Assembly (NCBI GenBank): GCA_947066815.1
Contig: CAMSZT010000034.1
Location: 1 to 35,424, forward strand
Length of the DNA: 35,424 nt
Source of the DNA: an uncultured Lachnotalea sp.
GTDB taxonomy: Bacteria > Bacillota > Clostridia > Lachnospirales > Lachnospiraceae
Reading direction: 5' to 3'
Part shown: in pieces, positions 6,114-13,731 of the stretch
Layout: each line of letters starts with the position of its first letter
How positions within the stretch are numbered: position 1 is the stretch's first letter
Translations under genes and position numbers: made by a program
The notes under the pieces: model-generated
What the model was told of the DNA's origin: nothing
Seen by the model: only the letters and a program-made list of their open reading frames with translations
Databases searched by the model: none

Positions 6114-6154
6114 TGGGGACTGTATGGGGACTATCGGAGGAAAAGCAGTCCCCA
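6114..6154. repeat. Three TGGGGACT repeats between int and the attachment site
   Basis: TGGGGACT occurs at 6114-6121 and 6125-6132 (start to start 11 bp, one helical turn) and inverted as AGTCCCCA at 6147-6154. The inverted pair can also form a hairpin after the int stop. The positions, between int and the core site, suit integrase or excisionase arm-type binding sites. Confidence 0.55.
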
Positions 6155-6254
6155 AAACTTGGAAAATATGGAAGCGGCGGCTTGAAAAGCCCCGTAAAAT
6201 AGGGAAATCTCGGCATAGAGAGACGCCAGAAGAGTAAATATTGGCACTGGCAGT

Positions 6255-6290
6255 GTGGAGGCCAGGGGTTCAAGTCCCCTATGCTCCACG
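6255..6290 (+). other. Attachment site: 3' end of a tRNA or tmRNA gene
   Basis: A complete T-arm, AGGGG TTCAAGT CCCCT (6264-6280), is followed by ATGCTCC and A at 6281-6288, as at the 3' end of a tRNA without encoded CCA; the ending GCTCCAC also resembles tmRNA. No D-arm or anticodon arm can be drawn upstream, so this is a fragment. An inverted repeat GTGGAG/CTCCAC (6255-6260, 6284-6289) encloses the T-arm. With the gene on the plus strand and the integrase upstream, this fits attR, with the reconstituted intact gene at attL outside the window to the left. Confidence 0.75.
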
Positions 6291-6295
6291 AAAAG

Positions 6296-6344
6296 CCTGT
6301 ATTTACGGAATGTACTGAGAGAGTCCGTGGATACAGGTTTTTTA
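6296..6344 (+). terminator. Terminator of the host RNA gene at the attachment site
   Basis: CCTGTATTTACGGA (6296-6309) pairs with TCCGTGGATACAGG (6324-6337), 14 bp with two G-U pairs, and is followed by TTTTTTATTTT. It presumably terminated the tRNA or tmRNA before the element inserted. The rest of the gap to 6475 holds only the leader of the next gene; no clear promoter was found. Confidence 0.85.
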
Positions 6345-6474
6345 TTTTGAAAAGAAAATGATGGGACGGCTCATTGCAGAAAAATAGTGTTTTTATAGGG
6401 ATTTACGCGGTAAGCTTATAAAGATAAAGTGTGGTAAGGCGGAAGGGAACGATGAGGCGGACAGGAGAGAGGTT

Positions 6475-7149
6475 ATGGCGTATAAGCTTTTGATCGCAGA
6501 TGATGAGGAGGACATCCGGGCACTGCTCACGGATTTTTTTTATATGCAGGGATATCAGACGGAGACGGCGAAGGACGGAAAAGAGGTTTTGGAGCGGATC
6601 TCCGGACAGCCGGACCTGATCCTTTTGGACATCAACATGCCGGGAATGGATGGGCTGGAGGTGTGCCGGAGGATCCGGGAGTATGTGGACTGTCCGATCT
6701 TATTTTTGACGGCCAGGGTGGAGGAGCAGGACCGGATCAACGGTCTGATGACGGGAGGCGATGATTACATCATCAAGCCGTTTTCCTTGGATGAGCTGGG
6801 GGCGAGGGTGACGGCCCATCTGCGGCGGGAGGCCAGAGCCGGAAAAAAGGAGTCGCTCCGTTTTTCGGACGAGCTGGTGATCCATTATTCCAGGCGGTGT
6901 GTCTACTGCAAAGACGAGAACCTGGGGCTCACCAGGACGGAGTTTGACATCGTGGAACTGCTTTCCATGAACCGGGGGCAGGTCTTTTCCAAAGAGAGGA
7001 TCTATGAGAGGCTCTGGGGTTATGACAGCGACGGGGATGAAGCTATTGTGACGGAGCATATCCGGCGGATCCGCCTGAAGATCAAACGGTACTCGGAGAA
7101 GGCTTACATTGCGACAGTCTGGGGGGTGGGCTATCAGTGGGTTGGATGA
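6475..7149 (+). CDS. OmpR-family response regulator (first system)
   Basis: A 224-residue DNA-binding regulator. The receiver domain (1-118) has the acidic pocket ADDEED, the phosphoacceptor D52 in LLDINMPG, T79 in FLTARV and K101 in IIKPF. The effector domain (about 130-224) is a winged helix with LGLTRTEFDIVELL, RIYERLWGYD and IRRIRLKIKRY, then the usual C-terminal hairpin TVWGVGYQWV. AGGAGAGAGG precedes the ATG. The stop overlaps the kinase start (ATGA), so the pair is translationally coupled. The ABC exporter genes downstream are a plausible target, but a terminator lies between. Confidence 0.93.
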   Translation: MAYKLLIADDEEDIRALLTDFFYMQGYQTETAKDGKEVLERISGQPDLILLDINMPGMDGLEVCRRIREYVDCPILFLTARVEEQDRINGLMTGGDDYIIKPFSLDELGARVTAHLRREARAGKKESLRFSDELVIHYSRRCVYCKDENLGLTRTEFDIVELLSMNRGQVFSKERIYERLWGYDSDGDEAIVTEHIRRIRLKIKRYSEKAYIATVWGVGYQWVG

Positions 7150-8546
7150 AGAAAAGATGGAAGGCTTTCCGGGAAAAGCTGTTTCATCTTTCTTTGAAAA
7201 GGGCTCTCGCTCTCTACATTGCCCTGGGGACGGCGGCCACGCTGATCCTGATGGCGTTTGTCGGTTCCCTTTCCGAGGAATTACTGAGTAATCTGGAATG
7301 GAAATATCTGTCCCTCTCCGAGGAAGAATATTATGCGGGAATGCCGATCATACCGGAAGAGCCGATCGTACCGGAGGAGCCGGTCGTACCGGAAGAGCCG
7401 GTCGTACCGGAGGAGCCGATCGTACCGGAAGAATCGGTCATGCCGGAGGGGCCTGCCGCGCCGGAGGAAGGAGCAGATCCTTATGGGGCGGGACCGGGGG
7501 CAGACGAGTTTTATCTGTCAGACGCGGATCGGGTTTATCCGGAGCATATGGATGAACCCTATAGAGTCACTTACGCCGAAATGAGCAGTACGGACAGGCT
7601 TCTAAAAGACGTGCTGGATTTTATCCAGAGCTGGGGCATGATCATCTGCGTGGTGGCCGGGATCGCCGGGGTCTGCCTCCTGTTTTACCGGAATAAATTA
7701 AAACGCCCGCTTCGGATCCTGACGGACTGTGCGGAAAAGATTGCCGCCAACGATCTTGATTTTGTCTGCGGATACGAGTCGGAAGACGAGATGGGGATGC
7801 TCTGTGCCGGCTTTGAGAAGATGCGGAGGAGCCTTGGGGAGAATCATCGGAAAATGTGGGACATGATGGAGGAGCAGCGGAGGCTCAATCACGCTTTCGC
7901 CCATGACCTCAGAACGCCGCTCACGGTGATCCACGGGTATATTGATTTTCTGGAAAAGTATTATCCGGGCGGCAGGGTGAGCGAGGAAAAACTTATGGAG
8001 ACCCTTGCCATGATGGACAGGCAGGTCTTGCGCCTTGGGCGGTTCGGGGACACCATGAAGAGCGTGAGCTCTCTGGGGGATCGGAGGGTGCAGAAGAAGC
8101 CGGTCTGCGGAGCGGAGATCTTTGGAGCGGTGAGGTCCATGGCGGAGGCTCTTGACGGGGCAGGGGGAGTCCGGATCTGGACGGAGAGGCGTATCCCGCC
8201 TGAACGGGTGTTTTTTCTGGACGAGGAGCTGTTTTTGGAGGTGGCGGAGAATCTTCTTTCCAACGGCATGCGTTATGCAAAGGAGTGGGTGCAGGTGATC
8301 CTTGCAGAGTCGGCGGGATTTCTGGAACTTTATGTGAAGGACGACGGGCCGGGATTTTCGGAGGAGGGCCTCCGCATGGCGGCAAAACCTTATTATAAAG
8401 ATAAGAAAGAAACAGGAAAGGAGCATTTCGGGATCGGACTTTACATTTGCCGGATACTCTGTGAGAAGCACGGGGGCTGCCTCGGCATCCACAACAGCGT
8501 GGACGGCGGCGCGATCCTTTCGGCTGCTTTCGGGACAGGGGAATAA
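7146..8546 (+). CDS. Sensor histidine kinase with an extracellular PEEP repeat
   Basis: A 466-residue membrane kinase, partner of the preceding regulator. The ATG at 7146 gives the ATGA overlap; a GTG at 7137, with a G-rich stretch before it, is the alternative. Membrane spans are at about 19-41 and 164-181. The external loop carries seven hexapeptide units of the type (I/V)VPEEP at 68-109, then an acidic stretch. HAMP is at about 183-235; the phosphoacceptor is H253 in AFAHDLRTP. The ATPase domain has the N box with N373, G1 DDGPGF (399-404) and G2 GIGL (429-432). The external repeat is unusual for a sensor: it could be a spacer or wall-spanning stalk, or bind a ligand. Confidence 0.93.
   Translation: MKKRWKAFREKLFHLSLKRALALYIALGTAATLILMAFVGSLSEELLSNLEWKYLSLSEEEYYAGMPIIPEEPIVPEEPVVPEEPVVPEEPIVPEESVMPEGPAAPEEGADPYGAGPGADEFYLSDADRVYPEHMDEPYRVTYAEMSSTDRLLKDVLDFIQSWGMIICVVAGIAGVCLLFYRNKLKRPLRILTDCAEKIAANDLDFVCGYESEDEMGMLCAGFEKMRRSLGENHRKMWDMMEEQRRLNHAFAHDLRTPLTVIHGYIDFLEKYYPGGRVSEEKLMETLAMMDRQVLRLGRFGDTMKSVSSLGDRRVQKKPVCGAEIFGAVRSMAEALDGAGGVRIWTERRIPPERVFFLDEELFLEVAENLLSNGMRYAKEWVQVILAESAGFLELYVKDDGPGFSEEGLRMAAKPYYKDKKETGKEHFGIGLYICRILCEKHGGCLGIHNSVDGGAILSAAFGTGE
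7347..7472 (+). repeat. 18-bp coding tandem repeat, seven units
   Basis: Seven in-frame 18-bp units begin ATC/GTC GTA CCG GAA/GAG GAG CCG. Units 1 to 5 are almost identical and alternate GAA GAG with GAG GAG, giving a 36-bp higher-order period; units 6 and 7 have drifted. Such arrays can gain or lose units by slippage without shifting the frame. Confidence 0.9.
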
Positions 8547-8602
8547 ATTCCGCCTGTGGAGTCCGGAATCTAGAGAAAAAATAGAGATTTTCTTTTTATG
8601 AT

Positions 8603-8638
8603 AAACCCTGACGGCAGGAAACGGCGGTCAGGGTTTTT
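8603..8638 (+). terminator. Terminator after the first two-component system
   Basis: AAACCCTGAC (8603-8612) pairs with GTCAGGGTTT (8627-8636) and runs into five Ts. It separates the regulator/kinase pair from the ABC genes that begin at 8662, so these may need their own promoter or partial read-through. Confidence 0.8.
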
Positions 8639-8661
8639 GACGGCCGGGAAAGGATAGGGAT

Positions 8662-9534
8662 ATGGAGATCAGGATCGAACATCTGGACAAATGGTATGGG
8701 AAGAAGCAGGCGGTCAAGGACCTGGATCTGATCATCGGGGAAGGTATGTACGGACTTCTCGGGACCAACGGGGCCGGAAAGACAACGGTGATGAAAATTT
8801 TGACCACACTGACGAAGAAAAGCAGCGGCGAGGTGAGCGTCTGCGGCGTGCCGGTGGAACAGGCGGGGAAGGTGCGGTCCCTGGTGGGCTATCTTCCGCA
8901 GGATTTTTCCATGTACGGGAGCATGAGCGCCTATGAGGCCATGGATTATCTGGGGGTGCTCTCGGGACTTACAAGAGCCGAGCGAAAGGCAAGGATCCGG
9001 CCGCTCCTCGAGCGGGTCAATCTGCAGGAACACGGGAGGACAAAGGTGCGGGCCATGTCAGGGGGCATGAGGAGGAGGCTCGGCATTGCCCAGGCGCTCC
9101 TGCATGACCCGAAGGTGCTCATTGTGGATGAGCCAACGGCAGGGCTCGACCCGGAGGAACGGGTCCGGTTCCGAAATCTGCTCTGTGAGGTGGCACAGAA
9201 CCGGATCGTCATTTTGTCTACCCACATCGTTGGGGACGTGGAGGCGGCCTGCGGGCGGATCGGAGTGTTAGACCGGGGGGAGCTGATCTTTGACGGCACG
9301 GTGGAGGAGCTTCTTGCGCTGGCCGAGGGGCGGGTGTACCGGGCGGAGATCTCCAGGCTGGAGCTTCCGAAGATCCAGGAGCGGTATCCGGTGACTTCGA
9401 TCCTGACCACCGGCGGCACGGCCCAGATCCGGTTTTTGTCGGAAACGCCGCCGCCTTTTGCGGCCCAGGTCTGCAAGGCGGGGGTGGAGGACGCTTATCT
9501 GTATCTGATGCATGCGGAGAGGAGGGGATCTTGA
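8662..9534 (+). CDS. ABC transporter ATP-binding protein (ABC-2 exporter type)
   Basis: A 290-residue ATPase. Walker A is GTNGAGKTT (34-42), the Q-loop is YLPQDF, the signature is MSGGMRRRLGIAQ, Walker B is VLIVDEPTAGLDP and the switch histidine is in STHIVGD. The C-terminal 70 residues are an extension typical of the ATPases that pair with ABC-2 type permeases for drug, lantibiotic or lipid export. AAAGGATAGGG lies before the ATG. Its stop codon shares a base with the next start (TGATG), tying it to the membrane protein. No binding protein is encoded nearby, so export is more likely than import; the substrate is unknown. Confidence 0.92.
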   Translation: MEIRIEHLDKWYGKKQAVKDLDLIIGEGMYGLLGTNGAGKTTVMKILTTLTKKSSGEVSVCGVPVEQAGKVRSLVGYLPQDFSMYGSMSAYEAMDYLGVLSGLTRAERKARIRPLLERVNLQEHGRTKVRAMSGGMRRRLGIAQALLHDPKVLIVDEPTAGLDPEERVRFRNLLCEVAQNRIVILSTHIVGDVEAACGRIGVLDRGELIFDGTVEELLALAEGRVYRAEISRLELPKIQERYPVTSILTTGGTAQIRFLSETPPPFAAQVCKAGVEDAYLYLMHAERRGS

Positions 9535-10829
9535 TGTTCGGGACGCTGTTTTTTAAGGAATGCAAGATGACGGTGAAAAGTCTGGCTTACTGGGCTTATG
9601 TGGCCTGCCTGGTCCTGTTTTTTGCGAGTCAGCTTGGCGAGTCGGACTGGAGTCTGCCAAAGCCTCTTCCGGGACACGAGGGAGAATACGGCTACACCTA
9701 TTCCACGGACGAGGCGACGGTCATGGGGAAGACTGTAATACGGCTGACGGGGGATTACGCCCAGAACAGCTATGCGGCCTATCCGCTGGGATTTTACAAA
9801 CGGGTAAGCCTGGGGGAGGAAGAGAAGGCGCAGATGGAGGAGATCCTGTCGGAGCTCACGGGAAAGAGCAGGGAAGAGCTGGAACAGCTTGGATATGATC
9901 ATATCAATGAGGAAAGTGCATTTTACGAGCGGATGTCGGAGGAGGGGGTCGATATGGAAATGGCAGTTCCCCCGGTTCCGGACATCGGGGCCGAGCTGGC
10001 GGAGGGGGTGTCCTTTGAGCGATTTTTGGAGCGGATGGACCAGGTGGACGATCTGATCGGGGGCGGTTCCATGTATGCGCCTGCCAGGCTGAAAAAGGGA
10101 GTCCAGGTGCCTCAGACCTATGAGGGGGCCCTGGCGGAATATCGGGATATCGTGGAGCGGGACCGCTACTCCGGGGCCTTTGCCAGGCTTTTCTGTGACT
10201 ACATGGGCCTGATGGCGGCGATCCTGCCTGTTTTTCCGGCGGTGGCGAGGACCCTCAGGGACCGGCGCTCCAAGGCTTCGCCGGCGCTTTATTCGAAACG
10301 GTCCTCCTCGGCCTGCATTCTTCTGGCAAGGTACCTGGCGCTCCTTGTCCTGTCCCTGGCCCCGATCCTTGTTTTGGCGGGGATCGCTCAGATCCGGTGC
10401 GGCGCGGCGGCCGCGGCGGCGGGGCTCTCTGCGGATTCCTTTGCTTTCTTTAAATATGTGGGAGGGTGGATATTTCCTGCGGCGGCTTTCTCTGCGGCTG
10501 TGGGACTTCTTGTCAGCGAGCTGACGGGCAGTGTGACGGCGGTGCTCATTCAGGGGATCTTCTGGTTTGCCGGCGTGTTCCGATCCATTGATACGCTGGT
10601 GGGGGATTTCGGCTTAAAGTTTATCCCGCGGTTTAATGCCCTCGGAAGTACGGCGATTTTTGAGCGGGAGTTTTTGAGCCTTGTGGGGAACCGGATCTTT
10701 TACGGTGTCCTGAGCCTGCTCTTCTTGGCGGCGGCCGTGTTTGTCTATGACTGGAAACGAAAGGGAGGAGGGATCCGTTTTGGAAGCTTACGTGGGCATA
10801 AGCAGAGTTTACCTGAAGAGTCATTTTAA
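9534..10829 (+). CDS. ABC-2 type permease with a large external domain
   Basis: A 431-residue membrane protein starting at ATG 9534 after GGAGAGGAGGGG; a TTG at 9531 is less likely. One membrane span lies at about 12-30. A roughly 190-residue hydrophilic, probably extracytoplasmic domain follows, then five further hydrophobic stretches from about residue 220 to 415 (for example LLARYLALLVLSLAPILVL and GVLSLLFLAAAVFVY). This form, span - large outer loop - five spans, is that of ABC-2/NatB-like permeases. It overlaps the ATPase stop and is overlapped at its 3' end by the next gene, so all three are one operon. Confidence 0.85.
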   Translation: MFGTLFFKECKMTVKSLAYWAYVACLVLFFASQLGESDWSLPKPLPGHEGEYGYTYSTDEATVMGKTVIRLTGDYAQNSYAAYPLGFYKRVSLGEEEKAQMEEILSELTGKSREELEQLGYDHINEESAFYERMSEEGVDMEMAVPPVPDIGAELAEGVSFERFLERMDQVDDLIGGGSMYAPARLKKGVQVPQTYEGALAEYRDIVERDRYSGAFARLFCDYMGLMAAILPVFPAVARTLRDRRSKASPALYSKRSSSACILLARYLALLVLSLAPILVLAGIAQIRCGAAAAAAGLSADSFAFFKYVGGWIFPAAAFSAAVGLLVSELTGSVTAVLIQGIFWFAGVFRSIDTLVGDFGLKFIPRFNALGSTAIFEREFLSLVGNRIFYGVLSLLFLAAAVFVYDWKRKGGGIRFGSLRGHKQSLPEESF

Positions 10830-11397
10830 GTTTCATCTGCTGGCGGCAGTGCTCCTGTTCTGCCTGATGCCGTTTCTCATGAGTACGGAGAACCTGGGAC
10901 CGGAGGGATCGGCCAGGACACTGGAACTCTATGCGGCTCTTTTCGGGGTGGTGCTTTTGGTTCCGGTCTTCCTGGCGGACATGGACCGGGACATCCGGGA
11001 TCTGCTCCGCTCGAAGCGGATCTCCTTCAGCCTGGTCCACGGGATCCGGGTCCTGGACAGCCTGGTCTTTCTGGCGGCGGCCGAGTTTGCCTGCGTCCTG
11101 TTTTTGCAGGGCTGCGGCTGCAGCTTTCCGCTGTGGAGCTATTTTCTCGGTACTCTGGCGGGGGCCGTCTTCCTCGGCGGCTTAGGGATGGCGGTCTACG
11201 GCGTGACCGATAATCCCGCCGTGGGCTACATGGTCCCTCTGGTCTACTATGCGGTCAATTTCGGCGGCGATAGGTACGTCAGGAATTTTTATCTCTTTTC
11301 CATGGCCCGGGGGGATTTCACTCCCAAGTATTTCCTTGCCGCCACCGGGCTTTTGTTCCTCGCCCTCGGAGTTCTCTGGAGGCGGTGGCGGCCGTGA
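10780..11397 (+). CDS. Second membrane subunit of the ABC operon, about 205 aa
   Basis: Integral membrane protein with about five or six hydrophobic spans and no recognisable family motif. A TTG at 10780 is preferred since GGGAGGAGGG lies just before it; upstream in-frame starts (10741 TTG, 10747 ATG) lack such a site and lengthen the overlap with the permease gene. Even so the genes overlap by 50 bp, showing tight coupling. A short charged cytoplasmic loop (LADMDRDIRDLLRSKRI) follows the second span. It probably forms the exporter with the two upstream products. It is the last gene of the operon. Confidence 0.7.
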   Translation: MEAYVGISRVYLKSHFKFHLLAAVLLFCLMPFLMSTENLGPEGSARTLELYAALFGVVLLVPVFLADMDRDIRDLLRSKRISFSLVHGIRVLDSLVFLAAAEFACVLFLQGCGCSFPLWSYFLGTLAGAVFLGGLGMAVYGVTDNPAVGYMVPLVYYAVNFGGDRYVRNFYLFSMARGDFTPKYFLAATGLLFLALGVLWRRWRP

Positions 11398-11432
11398 GGG
11401 CGGGCTTCTCTTCTTTTTTTCTGGAGAACCAG

Positions 11433-11514
11433 GGTGCGGCGGGGCGCCTCTCCCTAAGCAGACAGTCAGGGGGCGTTGCCATCCGTCTGCGTGGGAGAGG
11501 CGCTCCGCCGCACC
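11433..11514. repeat. 82-bp near-perfect long inverted repeat
   Basis: A 22-base arm (11433-11454, starting GGTGCGGCGG) pairs along its whole length with 11493-11514 (ending CCGCCGCACC), with one G-U pair only. Inside, GCAGAC (11458-11463) pairs with GTCTGC (11485-11490). No T-tract follows on either strand, so it is not a standard terminator. It may be a REP- or MITE-like element. It occupies most of the 243-bp gap between the exporter operon and the importer operon. Confidence 0.8.
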
Positions 11515-11557
11515 TGTCAATCCACTTTAGCGCGTTGAACCACAACACTTTAATGTA

Positions 11558-11586
11558 TTGACTTTCCTCGATTTTTGTAGTATGCT
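11558..11586 (+). promoter_or_regulatory. Promoter of the importer operon
   Basis: TTGACT (11558-11563), 17 bp, TATGCT (11581-11586). The start codon is at 11641, so the leader is only about 50 nt and too short for a T-box or riboswitch. Confidence 0.75.
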
Positions 11587-11640
11587 GGTAAACGGCGTAA
11601 AAATAAGCCTGAAATTCAAAAAGAGAGGAAGTATCATTTT

Positions 11641-12762
11641 ATGAAAAAGAAAGCAGCAGCACTTATGACGGCGGCGCTTTTGGCTGTGAACCTTCTTGCG
11701 GCCTGCGGCGGCGGAGATTCTGGGGAGACGAAGGGCGTAGAGACGACCGCGGCGGAGACGGAAGCTGTCGACGTAAAGTCGGAGGAGACCGGGGGCGGCG
11801 GGACAGAAGCGGCTGAAACGACGGCAGCCGGCGAGACGAAGGGAGGGGCGGCGGCAGACGGCGGGACCGTGAAGATCGGCGTGGTACAGCTTGCGGAGCA
11901 CCCGGCCCTGGATGCGGCTTACGAGGGCTTTGTGGAGGCTCTTAAAGAGGCCGGCTATGAAGAAGGAAAGAATCTGGAACTGGATTTCAACAATGCCCAG
12001 GGGGATGTCTCCAACTGTGAGACCATCGCCAACAAGCTTGTGAATGATAAGAATGACCTGCTTCTGGCGATCGCCACTCCCGCGGCCCAGGCGGTAGCCG
12101 GCAAGACTACGGAGATCCCGATCCTTGCCACGGCCGTCACGGACTTTGCGGAGGCGGGCCTGGTGGACAGCAACGACGCTCCCGGGACCAACGTGTCCGG
12201 TTCTTCCGACATGAACCCGGTGGAGGAGCAGATCTCCCTGCTGCAGGAGCTTCTTCCTGATGCAAAGAAGGTCGGCATCATGTACTGTTCCTCTGAGGAC
12301 AATTCTATCCTCCAGGCGAATGTTGCGAAAGAAGTCTGCAAGGCCAGGGATCTGGAGGTCGAGGAGTTTACCGTGTCGGATTCCAGCATGATCCAGTCGG
12401 TGGCAGAGTCCATGATCGGCAAAGTGGATGCGGTTTACATTCCCACGGACAATCTCATGGCGGAGGCCATGGCGACGGTGACTATGATCACCAATGAGAA
12501 CGGCCTTCCCTGCATCGTGGGTGAGGAGAACATGGTGAAAAACGGCGGTCTGGCCACCTACGGCCTGGATTATTTTGCACTGGGCAAGCTGGCCGGCAAC
12601 ATGGCCGTGGACATCATTGAGAACGGAACGGACGTGAGCACCATGCCGGTCCAGTACATCAGCGCGGAGGACTGCAGCCTGGCGGTGAATTCGGCTTCGG
12701 CAGCCGATCTGAATGTGAGCCTGGACGGCGTTATGGACCGGGCGAAGGATCTGGCCGAGTAA
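11641..12762 (+). CDS. ABC importer substrate-binding lipoprotein (TrpX-like)
   Basis: A 373-residue lipoprotein. The signal peptide ends in the lipobox LLAAC with the lipidated Cys at residue 22, then a Gly/Thr/Glu-rich linker to about residue 75. The folded part (VKIGVVQLAEHPALDAAYEGF onward in short motifs such as ATPAAQAV and PVEEQISLLQELLPDAKKVG) is the two-lobed periplasmic binding protein type found with the permease and ATPase that follow, the class whose best-known members are predicted tryptophan or other aromatic amino acid importers (TrpXYZ). Here no T-box precedes the operon, so the ligand is open; other small molecules are possible. GAGAGGAAG lies upstream of the ATG. Confidence 0.88.
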   Translation: MKKKAAALMTAALLAVNLLAACGGGDSGETKGVETTAAETEAVDVKSEETGGGGTEAAETTAAGETKGGAAADGGTVKIGVVQLAEHPALDAAYEGFVEALKEAGYEEGKNLELDFNNAQGDVSNCETIANKLVNDKNDLLLAIATPAAQAVAGKTTEIPILATAVTDFAEAGLVDSNDAPGTNVSGSSDMNPVEEQISLLQELLPDAKKVGIMYCSSEDNSILQANVAKEVCKARDLEVEEFTVSDSSMIQSVAESMIGKVDAVYIPTDNLMAEAMATVTMITNENGLPCIVGEENMVKNGGLATYGLDYFALGKLAGNMAVDIIENGTDVSTMPVQYISAEDCSLAVNSASAADLNVSLDGVMDRAKDLAE

Positions 12763-12798
12763 GGCATTTATGAGAACGTCGGGGAGGATGGATACCGT

Positions 12799-13728
12799 AT
12801 GGGGATTATATTGGCGATTCAAGGCGCCGTAAGCCAGGGGATCCTTTGGGGGATCATGGCGCTTGGCATTTATCTGACTTATCGGATACTGGACGTGGCG
12901 GATCTGACCGTGGACGGAAGCTTTGCCCTGGGGGGCTGTATCTGCGCCGCCCTGGTCACGGCGGGGGTGGATCCCTGGCTTTCTCTTGCGGCGGCGGTCC
13001 TGGCGGGCATGCTGGCCGGTTATACGACGGGGATCCTGCATACCAGGTGCGAGATCCCGGCGATCCTGGCCGGGATCCTGACCCAGATCGGGCTTTATTC
13101 GATCAATCTGCGCATTATGGGGCGTTCCAACACGCCGCTCTTAAAGCTGCCGACGGTCTTCAAACAGCTGATCGAGCTGACCGGACTGGGACAGAGCTGG
13201 GTCTCCATGATCGTGGGAATGCTGTTTGTGGCGGCGCTGATCGCACTGCTGTACTGGTTTTTCGGCACGGAGATCGGCTCGGCCATCCGGGCTACGGGCG
13301 ACAATGAGCGCATGGCCCGCTCTCTGGGAATGAACACCAACCGGAATAAAGTGCTCGGCCTTGCCATCAGCAACGGCCTGGTGGCCCTTTCCGGTGCGCT
13401 GGTGACCCAGAGCCAGGGCTATGCCGATGTGAAGCAGGGGACGGGCGCCATTGTCATCGGCCTGGCCTCCATCATCATCGGCGAGGTGATCTTTGGGAAA
13501 AAGACCAGCTTCGGGACAAAGCTTCTGTCCGTGGTGGTTGGTTCCGTGATCTACCGGATCATCGTAGCGGTGGTGCTCCAGCTGGGCCTCAACACGGACG
13601 ATTTAAAGCTCCTGACAGCGATCCTGGTGGCGGCGGCCCTGACGGTGCCGGTGCTCCTGGAAAAGAGAAGACGCTCGGCGGCCTACGACCCTATGACGGA
13701 CGGCAGCTCCGGGAAAGGAGGGAACTGA
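12799..13728 (+). CDS. ABC importer permease (TrpY-like)
   Basis: A 309-residue membrane protein with eight to nine hydrophobic spans, belonging to the branched-chain/sugar-type permease fold (LivH-like). Early motifs LGIYLTYRILDVADLTVDGSFALGG and later GTEIGSAIRATGDNERMARS and AISNGLVALSGALVTQSQG in segments are characteristic of the group paired with TrpX-like proteins. A GGGGAGGATGG site precedes the ATG. It lies 36 bp after the binding protein and 3 bp before the ATPase, so one transcript encodes all three. Confidence 0.9.
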   Translation: MGIILAIQGAVSQGILWGIMALGIYLTYRILDVADLTVDGSFALGGCICAALVTAGVDPWLSLAAAVLAGMLAGYTTGILHTRCEIPAILAGILTQIGLYSINLRIMGRSNTPLLKLPTVFKQLIELTGLGQSWVSMIVGMLFVAALIALLYWFFGTEIGSAIRATGDNERMARSLGMNTNRNKVLGLAISNGLVALSGALVTQSQGYADVKQGTGAIVIGLASIIIGEVIFGKKTSFGTKLLSVVVGSVIYRIIVAVVLQLGLNTDDLKLLTAILVAAALTVPVLLEKRRRSAAYDPMTDGSSGKGGN

Positions 13729-13731
13729 CCT

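Noticed and set aside
6255-6290. A complete tRNA gene at the attachment site
   Set aside because: Only the T-arm and 3' acceptor strand can be drawn; no anticodon or D-arm lies upstream, so it is a fragment left by integration.
11433-11514. Rho-independent terminator of the exporter operon
   Set aside because: The stem is far longer than usual and no T-run follows on either strand, so it is reported as an inverted repeat.
11527-13041. A 504-residue open frame on the minus strand
   Set aside because: It lies opposite the importer binding protein and part of its permease, has His/Arg-rich composition typical of antisense frames in GC-rich DNA and no family motifs.
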